Translations under genes and position numbers: made by a program
Part shown: positions 1-5,212 of the stretch, in pieces
Layout: each line of letters begins with the position of its first letter
Position numbering within the stretch: position 1 is the stretch's first letter
From: Chloroflexota bacterium
GTDB taxonomy: Bacteria; Chloroflexota; Dehalococcoidia; Lucifugimonadales; Australimonadaceae
Length of the DNA stretch: 6,187 bases
Direction of reading: 5' to 3'
Assembly (NCBI GenBank): GCA_027625205.1
Contig: JAQBVZ010000049.1
Coordinates: 1-6,187, forward strand
The notes under the pieces: model-generated
Database searches by the model: none
Seen by the model: the letters and a program-made list of their open reading frames with translations, nothing else
What the model was told of the DNA's origin: nothing

Positions 1-732
1 CACCCGTCCCAGGGCTTGCGCGAACTCCTTTTGCCGCACCGGCTCGGGTGACACGGCGTTGACTGCGCCATGTATGTCGTTCTCCAGCGTATGAACTTGC
101 AGCCCCACCGCGTCATCCAGGTGTACCCATGGCCACCACTGATGCCCAGAGCCCAAGGGGCCGCCCAGTCCCCACTTGGTCAGCATGGTCAGTGGCCCAA
201 GCGCGCCGCCTTTGGGACTGAGCACATGCCCTGATCGCAGGCGTACCACGCGTATGCCAAAGCCCTCTGCGCGAACGGCCTCCTCCTCCCATCGTACACA
301 CACATCCGCCAGAAAATCGCTGCCGGGGCCAGCAGCCTCCGTCAGCACGTCATCACCACGGTTGCCGTAGTAGCCCAACGCGCTGGTCGATATCAGTACC
401 TTGGGGCGTGGTAACGCTTCTTCCAGCCCGCGCACCAGGTTCCGCGTACCCGTAACCCTGCTCTCGGCGATGCGCTCCCGCTTTGGAGCGGTCCAACGCC
501 CGGCGACGGACTCACCTGCCAGGTGTACGACAGCGTCCACTCCGTCAAAGGCTTCTGGTGGTGACGCACCGGCCATCAAGTCCCAGGAGAACGCCCGCTC
601 CAACCAGGGGAGCCGCGCCCGTGCCCCAGGGCCGTTCCTGGAAAGCCCCACCACACTATGGCCGGACGCCTGGAGCGTCTTGCTCAACAGCGCTCCCACC
701 AGCCCCGTAACGCCGGTAATCAGGACTTTCAT
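1..732 (-). CDS. TIGR01777-type NAD(P)-dependent epimerase (SDR), 3' end cut by the window edge
   Basis: The first 244 residues are present, and the gene continues beyond the left edge. The N-terminus MKVLITGVTGLVG carries the GxxGxxG dinucleotide-binding loop of a Rossmann fold (G7, G10, G13). Family hallmarks follow in order: HLAGESVAGRWT (70-81), the K..R..I..SRV..T stretch (84-97), STSALGYYG (115-123), CVRWEEEA (145-152), the R-S-G-HVLSPKGGAL stretch (166-178), and GLGGPLGSGHQWWPWVHLDD (188-207). These are typical of the YfcH/TIGR01777 branch of extended SDR enzymes, whose substrate is generally unknown. The classical YxxxK lysine is not seen after Y121/Y122. The start ATG lies 10 nt after the permease stop codon, with only a weak upstream TGAAG as ribosome site, so it is probably read through from the zinc operon. 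A role in zinc homeostasis is not implied by its sequence; it may simply be a passenger gene. Confidence 0.9.
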   Translation of the reverse strand, partial: MKVLITGVTGLVGALLSKTLQASGHSVVGLSRNGPGARARLPWLERAFSWDLMAGASPPEAFDGVDAVVHLAGESVAGRWTAPKRERIAESRVTGTRNLVRGLEEALPRPKVLISTSALGYYGNRGDDVLTEAAGPGSDFLADVCVRWEEEAVRAEGFGIRVVRLRSGHVLSPKGGALGPLTMLTKWGLGGPLGSGHQWWPWVHLDDAVGLQVHTLENDIHGAVNAVSPEPVRQKEFAQALGRV

Positions 733-742
733 GGCATGCGCT

Positions 743-1582
743 TCATTTGTTGGCCTCAGGTGCTTCAACCGTAATGCGCCCTGAGGTGAGCTTGCGTCCC
801 AGGCTGGTGAGCAGCAAAAAACCAAGCGCCACCAGCACAATGGCCCCGCCTGCTGCGATGTTTTGGTAGTAGGAGATAGTGAGCCCCGCAAAGACGCTGA
901 CCACGCCGATGGACGAGGCCACCAGCAGTGTGACCCGGAAGCTCTGGCGGAGTTGAAGGCTGGCCAGAACTGGGAAGACAATCAGCGCTCCCACCAGCAG
1001 TGCTCCCACCACACGCATGGAGAGAGTCACCGTTACGGCGGTCAGAATGGCCAGCACTAAGTTGGTCAGACCTACGTGGATGCCGCTGACCCGCGCTAGC
1101 TCCGGGTCAAACGTGGACTGCACCAGCTCTGTGTAGAGGACCCACGTGGTCAACAACACAGCCACCCCAAGCCCTACGGTAGCCCAAACGTCAGTCCGGC
1201 CAACGGTGATAACGCTGCCAAAGAGGAAGCCAAAGAGGTCAGCGTTGAAGCCGCCTCGCAGGCTCACAAGCACCACCGTGATCGCCAATGCAGTATAGAG
1301 AAGGAGCGCCAGGGCGCTGTCGCCCTCCAGCCGCCGCTTTGCACGGAGGTACTCCAGGGCGACTGCGGCCACGGCTGAAACCCCAACCGCAATAAACACT
1401 GGAGATCTGTCCAGCAGCAACCCCACCACTGCACCTGCCAGCGCCACGTGGGCCAGGGCGTCGGCTATTAACGACAGCCTACGGAGCACCAGGAACGTAC
1501 CCAGCAGAGGGCTGATGAGGCCCACAATACCCCCCGCTATAAAAGCGCGGACCACAAAGCTATATTGGAAGAGGTCTGGCAT
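743..1582 (-). CDS. znuB: Zinc/manganese ABC transporter permease (ABC-3 family, ZnuB/AdcB-like)
   Basis: A 279-residue, highly hydrophobic protein with about eight or nine membrane segments, the usual length and make-up for family ABC-3. It would form the inner-membrane channel for a divalent cation, most likely Zn(II), delivered by the lipoprotein encoded upstream and driven by the adjacent ATPase. Family signatures are RRLSLIADALAHVALAGAVVG (34-54, just after the first helix) and the late helix MRVVGALLVGALIVFPVLAS (189-208). The tail after about residue 263 is polar and short. The start ATG at 1582 is preceded by AAGAGAG about 5 nt upstream, and a nearby ATG 4 nt further upstream is out of frame. 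The ATPase stop lies 10 nt before this start. Zinc rather than manganese is inferred from the binding protein and the Zur-like gene in the same operon, not from this protein alone. Confidence 0.93.
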   Translation of the reverse strand: MPDLFQYSFVVRAFIAGGIVGLISPLLGTFLVLRRLSLIADALAHVALAGAVVGLLLDRSPVFIAVGVSAVAAVALEYLRAKRRLEGDSALALLLYTALAITVVLVSLRGGFNADLFGFLFGSVITVGRTDVWATVGLGVAVLLTTWVLYTELVQSTFDPELARVSGIHVGLTNLVLAILTAVTVTLSMRVVGALLVGALIVFPVLASLQLRQSFRVTLLVASSIGVVSVFAGLTISYYQNIAAGGAIVLVALGFLLLTSLGRKLTSGRITVEAPEANK

Positions 1583-1592
1583 ACATGCTCTC

Positions 1593-2378
1593 TTATTCGT
1601 GCCTGTGGATAACTCGGTCCACTGCTGACCCGTACAGGTGACTCAGGTCGCTATTCGTAATTTCATCAGCGGGGCGATAGCAATGGAGCGTGCGATTGAT
1701 ACATGCCACGTTGGTGGCCTCCTGGAGTACCAGACCAATGTCGTGTGAGACTAGGATCACTGTCACCCCAAGGTCTTCCCGCACATGCCGTAGCAGGGAG
1801 AAGAACTGCTCCTGGCCAGCCGCATCCACGCCGGCAGTTGGCTCGTCCAAAATCAGCAACTCAGGGTAGTGGACCAGCGCCCGCGCTATGAGCACCCGTT
1901 GTTGTTGTCCAACTGACAGGTCACTGATGAGTCGTTTGCGGAGTCCCCACATTCCAACAGCCTCCAAAGACTGCTGGGTTGCTTCAGAGACCCTGCGCCT
2001 GAAGATTGCCCATGGGCTGAAGCCCTTGTACTCACCAGATTCCACCACCTCAGCCACCGTGGCGGGGAAGTGCATCCTGAAAGCATTGGCCTGTTGAGGC
2101 ACGTAGCCAATTCTGCGCCATTGATTGAAGTTGCGTGAGTCTTGACCAAAGAGCGTGACGCTGCCGCGTTGTGGGTCTTCCAAGCCAAGGAGCAATTTGA
2201 CCAACGTGGTCTTACCGCTTCCATTGGGCCCAATAAGCGCCACGTAATCACCGCGTTGCACCGTGAACGCGACGTCCTCTACGGCGGGGAGAGGGCCGTA
2301 CCCAAAGGTCACGTTGTTGAAGACCACCTGACTGTCGCCAGTTTCCTGTTTTGCTGGCATTCCAGGGTTTACCTGCAT
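1593..2378 (-). CDS. znuC: Zinc ABC transporter ATP-binding protein (ZnuC/AdcC-like)
   Basis: A 261-residue cytoplasmic ATPase that powers the zinc importer. All nucleotide-binding motifs are present in order: Walker A GPNGSGKTT (50-58), Q-loop YVPQQ (92-96), ABC signature LSVGQQQR (154-161), Walker B LLILDEP (174-180), D-loop GVD (183-185) and switch histidine H212 in LVSHD. The C-terminal segment (C226-INRTLHCY, then HLYG, then VIHRHE) resembles the tail of ZnuC-type ATPases. The signature has V156 where the common form has Gly (LSGGQ). The start ATG at 2378 sits inside the end of the binding-protein gene, overlapping it by 10 nt, which suggests translational coupling. An AAGGA lies about 10 nt upstream. 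An alternative in-frame ATG at 2360 (residue 7) cannot be excluded, since the first 15 or so residues are not part of the conserved domain. Confidence 0.94.
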   Translation of the reverse strand: MQVNPGMPAKQETGDSQVVFNNVTFGYGPLPAVEDVAFTVQRGDYVALIGPNGSGKTTLVKLLLGLEDPQRGSVTLFGQDSRNFNQWRRIGYVPQQANAFRMHFPATVAEVVESGEYKGFSPWAIFRRRVSEATQQSLEAVGMWGLRKRLISDLSVGQQQRVLIARALVHYPELLILDEPTAGVDAAGQEQFFSLLRHVREDLGVTVILVSHDIGLVLQEATNVACINRTLHCYRPADEITNSDLSHLYGSAVDRVIHRHE

Positions 2379-3322
2379 CCCAAAGCCGTCCTTAGTGTGG
2401 CCAAATTGTCGCGCATCACCGTGAAATAGTCTGCGCCTGCGCTGGCCTGCTCCTCTGTAAGCCCTTCCAGCGGGTTGAGGGGCAGCAACTCCACCCCTGC
2501 CTCTTCAGCGATTGTTTGGGCGATGCGTGGCGAGACGAGGGTCTCATAGAGAACGTGCGTAGCGCCTGTACTGCGGACTTGTTCTACCACGGCCCGCACC
2601 TTGGCAGGGCTTGGTTCCACTTCAGGGGAGACCCCCGCTATGCCAATCTGTTCTAGCCCGAACCGCTGCGTGAGGTAGCTATACGCAGCGTGGGAGACCA
2701 CCAATGAATTGCGGTCACAGGTGGCTAGCCCTCGTTCCATTTCTGCTTCCAGGACGGCTAACTCATCCTGTAGGGCAGAAAAATTTGCTGCATAGACAGA
2801 GGCGCCAGCAGAGTCTGCCAGTACCAGGCCGTCGTGCACTCGTCCAGCTTGCAGTGCATAGAGGCCTGGGTCCATCCATACGTGAGGATCGTCTCCTGCG
2901 ACTTCTATGGCAACGCTGATTACCAGTGGCCCGTCAGACTCCAAGTCGCGCAACAACCGCTCAACCCATTCCTCAAACCCAGTCCCAGTGTGGACAAGGA
3001 CATCCGCATCATAGACGTCCCTCAGGTCCCGGGGCGACGGCTCCCAGTCATGGGACTCCACGCCAGTGGGGACAAGACCCCGGACCTGTACACGGTCGCC
3101 GCCAATGCGCTTAGCCAGAAACTGCACTGGATAGATGGTGGCGGCCACGGAAAGCTGCCCTGCCTGGACTGTTGGCGTTGTACTGGGTGACGGGCCACAA
3201 GCCTGAAGGAACAGGGCCATGGCCATCAGAACGACGCCTGACTGCCAAAGGTAGCCGAGCCTTTTGGTAGGTACATAATGAGACAATATCTCAATATAGA
3301 AGAAAGCACGTTGTATCCACAT
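2369..3322 (-). CDS. znuA: Zinc-binding lipoprotein of the ABC importer (ZnuA/AdcA-II-like, cluster A-I SBP)
   Basis: A 317-residue extracytoplasmic solute-binding protein. A hydrophobic segment (29-40) ends in the lipobox LQAC with C42 as the lipid-modified residue, so the mature protein is membrane-anchored. The SBP_bac_9 fold begins at LSVAATIYPVQF (57-68). Likely metal ligands are H91 (ESHDWEPSP), H147 (DDPHVWMDP), H211 (VVSHAAYSYL) and E286 (LNPLEGLTEE). Three His plus a Glu in a NPLEGL-type motif is the set known for the zinc proteins Lmb and AdcAII, whereas ZnuA and Mn proteins usually have Asp there. There is no histidine-rich loop before H147. The ATG at 3322 lacks an obvious ribosome site and leaves a long 28-residue n-region; a TTG at codon 13 is a possible alternative. 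It is the first transporter gene, 32 nt after the regulator stop. Confidence 0.93.
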   Translation of the reverse strand: MWIQRAFFYIEILSHYVPTKRLGYLWQSGVVLMAMALFLQACGPSPSTTPTVQAGQLSVAATIYPVQFLAKRIGGDRVQVRGLVPTGVESHDWEPSPRDLRDVYDADVLVHTGTGFEEWVERLLRDLESDGPLVISVAIEVAGDDPHVWMDPGLYALQAGRVHDGLVLADSAGASVYAANFSALQDELAVLEAEMERGLATCDRNSLVVSHAAYSYLTQRFGLEQIGIAGVSPEVEPSPAKVRAVVEQVRSTGATHVLYETLVSPRIAQTIAEEAGVELLPLNPLEGLTEEQASAGADYFTVMRDNLATLRTALGCR

Positions 3323-3354
3323 GGTCTATATCCAGTAAGAGATCTGTAGGTCTG

Positions 3355-3798
3355 CTAGTGCTGGTGAACGTTGGTGGGGACCACGCCTCTGACAAGGCAT
3401 TCTGCGCACACCACAAATACCTCTATCCGGTGGCCCGTTACCACGTCACCGTCTGACGACTCCAATTCCTTGAGCATCCGTTCCATGGCGGACTGCCGGA
3501 ACTCCCGCACAGAGCCGCAGTTCTGGCACACCACATGGTGGTGGTGGCCCCGTTGCGCCAGGGTATAACGGGGCGTGCCGTCAGGAAGGCTCAGCTTGCA
3601 AAGGAGCTCCTGCTCAACCAGTAGACGAATGGTCCGGTACACAGTGGCACGCCCCACGCCGGGCGTCTCAGCCACCAGTTCCTCAGCAGTGAAGCCTTCC
3701 TCATGGCTGGTCAAAACATCTGCCAGGCGTCTACGACTGGCAGTAGACCGGAACCCACCGTCTTCTATAACCGCTAGAATTTCATCGGGTGAAAGCAT
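3355..3798 (-). CDS. zur: Fur-family metalloregulator, probably zinc-sensing (Zur-like)
   Basis: A 147-residue protein of typical Fur-family length. The N-terminal winged helix (about 1-80) includes the recognition helix GVGRATVYRTIRLL (47-60). The dimerisation half opens with the metal-site cluster HHHH (85-88). Two CxxC pairs, C91-C94 and C131-C134, form the structural zinc site seen in many Fur, Zur and PerR proteins. H123 (GHRIEVF) and H145/H147 at the tail are further candidate ligands. Sequence alone does not separate Zur from Fur or PerR; the zinc call rests on the importer genes immediately downstream on the same strand. It would act as a Zn-dependent repressor of its own operon. Translation starts at ATG 3798 with no recognisable Shine-Dalgarno sequence, because the leader there is occupied by a palindrome. 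Confidence 0.88.
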   Translation of the reverse strand: MLSPDEILAVIEDGGFRSTASRRRLADVLTSHEEGFTAEELVAETPGVGRATVYRTIRLLVEQELLCKLSLPDGTPRYTLAQRGHHHHVVCQNCGSVREFRQSAMERMLKELESSDGDVVTGHRIEVFVVCAECLVRGVVPTNVHQH

Positions 3799-3801
3799 AA
3801 T

Positions 3802-3816
3802 CGATACTTAGTATCA
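3802..3816 (-). promoter_or_regulatory. Candidate Zur/Fur-family operator (7-1-7 palindrome)
   Basis: On the minus strand the site reads TGATACTAAGTATCG. The inner 13 bp (GATACT, one centre base, AGTATC) are a perfect inverted repeat; only the outermost pair is mismatched. The 7-1-7 layout and the TGATA-n-TATC flavour match the shape of known Fur-family boxes such as TGATAATnATTATCA. It starts 3 nt upstream of the zur start codon, downstream of the predicted transcription start, so a bound repressor would block elongation or initiation and also cover the ribosome-binding area. Identification as a Zur site is inference from position and symmetry. Confidence 0.65.
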
Positions 3817-3819
3817 TTT

Positions 3820-3840
3820 GATGTCTACATCCTATGATGT
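3820..3840. repeat. Three alternating 5-bp half-sites (GATGT/ACATC)
   Basis: The plus strand carries GATGT (3820-3824), ACATC (3827-3831) and GATGT (3836-3840). Each neighbouring pair forms an inverted repeat, with 2-bp and 4-bp spacers respectively. The cluster overlaps the predicted -10 and start of the zur promoter and adjoins the 7-1-7 palindrome. It could be a second binding site or chance; the arms are short. Confidence 0.35.
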
Positions 3841-3857
3841 GAGCGTTGTTCCGTCAA
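3829..3857 (-). promoter_or_regulatory. Predicted promoter of the zur-znuACB operon
   Basis: On the minus strand there is a TTGACG -35 element (3857-3852), a 17-bp spacer and a TAGGAT -10 element (3834-3829). The -35 matches consensus in five of six bases and the -10 in four. Transcription would start near 3822 and give a leader of about 24 nt that contains the palindromic operator. No other convincing promoter was seen between zur and znuA. Confidence 0.5.
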
Positions 3858-3928
3858 TACCGGTCAACTAGGCAACACCGGCTTAGCTTGGTGATGGCCT
3901 GATTCACACCACTTGATGCCAGAAGCGG

Positions 3929-3934
3929 TAGAAT
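3929..3934 (+). promoter_or_regulatory. Possible -10 element for the alkylation-repair-like gene
   Basis: TAGAAT matches the -10 consensus in five of six bases and lies about 85 nt upstream of the chosen start codon. The best -35 candidate, TTCACA at 3903-3908, is 20 bp away, which is too far for a good promoter, so this is weak. The rest of the divergent gap 3858-4018 shows no other feature I can support. Confidence 0.2.
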
Positions 3935-4018
3935 GGGCACGGGGGCTTGGCCTCCATAATGCAATCCTATTCACAGGTGCTTGTCGTCCTAAGAGCGGCA
4001 CCCCTGTTCGGTGAACAA

Positions 4019-4729
4019 ATGACTAGCAGAGATAGGGGAGGGCCGCCCCAGCCCGCGCCTGATGCAGCAGCCGTTGAGAAACTGGTGGAAGAGATCCGCG
4101 CACAACTCCAACGTGCAGGTCGCGGAGGGCGCCCAAAGACGGCTGACGTGCATCGCATCGGTTTGGACTTCGTTCGCCGGATGCGCACCGGCGGTCTGGC
4201 CCTGGCCATGGAGGTTGCTGACCCCCTCATGCGCAACGGCGACATTGAAGAAGGGATGGTGGGTAACCAGTTGGTTGCCGCCATGGTCCGCCATATAGGC
4301 GGGAATGAATTCGACCGTTTTGACCAATGGGTTGACGCCCTTACCAGTGAGATCAACACGGATGGACTGGCGTCCCACATAATCTCTCGGGCCGTGGCGG
4401 GCAAACCCTCACTGGTGAATAGGCTGCTGGAATGGACCAAGTCTCCCAGCCCCTGGAGGCGCAGAGCCTCGGTTTTGGCATTCAGCCCTATGGTCCGCGA
4501 AGGCAGGTTTATCACCGACTCCTTTTCCGTGGCTGAAAAGCTCCTCAATGATCCGGAGGAAACAGTGCAGCGCGGCGTGGGCATGCTGTTTATTGAGGCC
4601 AGCCGGCTTAAGGCAGACCGTGTATTTGAGTTCTTGGAGCCTCACAAAGGGGACTGTGCAAAACTAGTGCTGAGTACTGCTGCCCAGAAGCTCTCCCAGG
4701 CGCAGCGGTCAGCTTTATTGGGAACGTGA
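4019..4729 (+). CDS. HEAT-repeat protein resembling the AlkD/DNA alkylation repair family
   Basis: A 236-residue, almost wholly helical protein. After a disordered Pro/Gly-rich start (1-15), the helical pairs from about 44 onward resemble the DNA_alkylation family of HEAT-like glycosylases, which remove alkylated bases such as 3-methyl- and 7-methylpurines. The best landmarks are FDQWVDAL (101-108), NTDGLASHII (113-122), LLEWTKSPSPWRRRASVLAF (136-155) and LLNDPEETVQRGVGMLFIEAS (175-195). D115 and one arginine of R147-R149 would correspond to the AlkD catalytic Asp and Arg. The positions of the two AlkD active-site tryptophans appear to be E111 and M189, so activity is doubtful. I chose ATG 4019 because GGTGA lies 4 nt before it. 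The frame is also open from TTG 3947 and ATG 3959, but those have poor ribosome sites and add residues unlike the family. It overlaps the next gene by 4 nt. Confidence 0.72.
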   Translation: MTSRDRGGPPQPAPDAAAVEKLVEEIRAQLQRAGRGGRPKTADVHRIGLDFVRRMRTGGLALAMEVADPLMRNGDIEEGMVGNQLVAAMVRHIGGNEFDRFDQWVDALTSEINTDGLASHIISRAVAGKPSLVNRLLEWTKSPSPWRRRASVLAFSPMVREGRFITDSFSVAEKLLNDPEETVQRGVGMLFIEASRLKADRVFEFLEPHKGDCAKLVLSTAAQKLSQAQRSALLGT

Positions 4730-5067
4730 GCACTTCAAGCGAAGTTGTTGCCACCATCTCCACAGCCAAACGTTTTCTGAACGGCATCATCACGGCCGTT
4801 GTGGTGGGTGCTGTGTCCACCGGGGTGTCACTGGCCCCAGCCCTGTTTATTCAAGCGGTGTTTATTGGAGAAGCCCAGCGGTGTGCCACACAGGTTGCCT
4901 TTGAGCAGGCCGCCAATGATGAAGTTACCAGCACATGTGTGGAAGACCTCACTGACCCTCCGCTCTGGTTCCCAACGCTCATTGCGGGCGCTGGAGGAGG
5001 CCTAGGCCTAATAGGCGGGTTTGTATACGGCGTGGCTCGCCCTCCGCAGAAAAAGCGCCGACGGTAG
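4726..5067 (+). CDS. Small two-helix membrane protein of unknown function
   Basis: I do not recognise this 113-residue protein. It starts at GTG 4726 within a GTGA overlap with the preceding stop codon, which indicates translational coupling to the alkylation-repair-like gene; GGGAA lies just upstream. Residues about 17-47 form one long hydrophobic segment (FLNGIITAVVVGAVSTGVSL and onward) and 82-103 a second, glycine-rich one (FPTLIAGAGGGLGLIGGFVY). The polar loop between them is acidic and carries two cysteines, C53 and C71, that could pair if the loop is extracytoplasmic. The C-terminus is strongly basic (KKRRR), so by the positive-inside rule both ends probably face the cytoplasm and the Cys loop faces out. 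No catalytic motif is visible. Confidence 0.72.
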   Translation: MSTSSEVVATISTAKRFLNGIITAVVVGAVSTGVSLAPALFIQAVFIGEAQRCATQVAFEQAANDEVTSTCVEDLTDPPLWFPTLIAGAGGGLGLIGGFVYGVARPPQKKRRR

Positions 5068-5108
5068 GCCTTTCACACTCTTTGATTCTTCACTTTTACT
5101 ATTAAATT

Positions 5109-5135
5109 TTGACCGAATACTAGAATTCGTATTAT
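5109..5135 (+). promoter_or_regulatory. Second, weaker promoter candidate
   Basis: TTGACC (5109-5114) and TATTAT (5130-5135) each match consensus in five of six bases, but the spacer is only 15 bp, which is short for a sigma-70 promoter. It may be an alternative start for the lipoprotein gene or simply a product of the AT-rich context. Confidence 0.25.
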
Positions 5136-5138
5136 TCT

Positions 5139-5167
5139 TTGTCTAGTTTACGTTCAAAACATATAGT
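5139..5167 (+). promoter_or_regulatory. Predicted promoter of the TolB-like lipoprotein gene
   Basis: TTGTCT (5139-5144, four of six bases) is followed by an ideal 17-bp spacer and TATAGT (5162-5167, five of six bases). Transcription would start near 5174, leaving a leader of about 39 nt with a short hairpin. Confidence 0.5.
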
Positions 5168-5184
5168 CCACGGAGTACACTTCT

Positions 5185-5201
5185 AGAGAGACTACCTCTC
5201 T
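5185..5201 (+). repeat. Short hairpin in the leader of the lipoprotein gene
   Basis: AGAGAG and CTCTCT form a perfect 6-bp stem around the 5-nt loop ACTAC, ending 11 nt before the start codon. It is not followed by a T-run, so it is not a terminator. It could affect ribosome access or be incidental. Confidence 0.4.
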
Positions 5202-5212
5202 CGCGGTATTAC

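Larger units (their letters stand above)
5068..5212. other. AT-rich intergenic region
   Basis: This 145-bp gap is visibly more AT-rich than the coding sequence on both sides, especially 5090-5165. It holds two promoter-like element pairs and small inverted repeats (CGAAT/ATTCG around 5114-5129 and the hairpin at 5185-5201). No open reading frame with coding character and no clear rho-independent terminator is seen. Confidence 0.6.

Noticed and set aside
401..784. Open frame on the plus strand over the epimerase gene
   Set aside because: The opposite strand encodes a protein with every hallmark of the TIGR01777 family; this frame is its antisense shadow.
3323..3354. Possible separate promoter or terminator between zur and the binding-protein gene
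   Set aside because: The 32-nt gap has no stem-loop with a T-run and no matched -35/-10 pair; the genes are most simply read as one transcript.
3947..4018. 24-codon N-terminal extension of the alkylation-repair-like gene from TTG 3947 or ATG 3959
   Set aside because: No convincing ribosome-binding site precedes either codon, and ATG 4019 has GGTGA at good spacing. The extension adds no domain.
3967..4584. Long open frame (205 codons) on the minus strand opposite the alkylation-repair-like gene
   Set aside because: Its product is low-complexity, rich in Ser/Arg/Pro and has no family motif, while the plus-strand frame has helical repeats, a ribosome site and a coupled neighbour.
4998..5009. 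12-bp perfect palindrome AGGCCTAGGCCT
   Set aside because: It lies inside the second membrane segment of the small protein, where Gly-Leu-Gly-Leu codons readily produce it; no partner sites were seen.
5052..5073. Possible terminator stem (AAAG-GCC with GGC-CTTT) overlapping the stop of the small membrane protein gene
   Set aside because: The stem has a bulge, is short and mostly AT at its base, and is not followed by a T-run.
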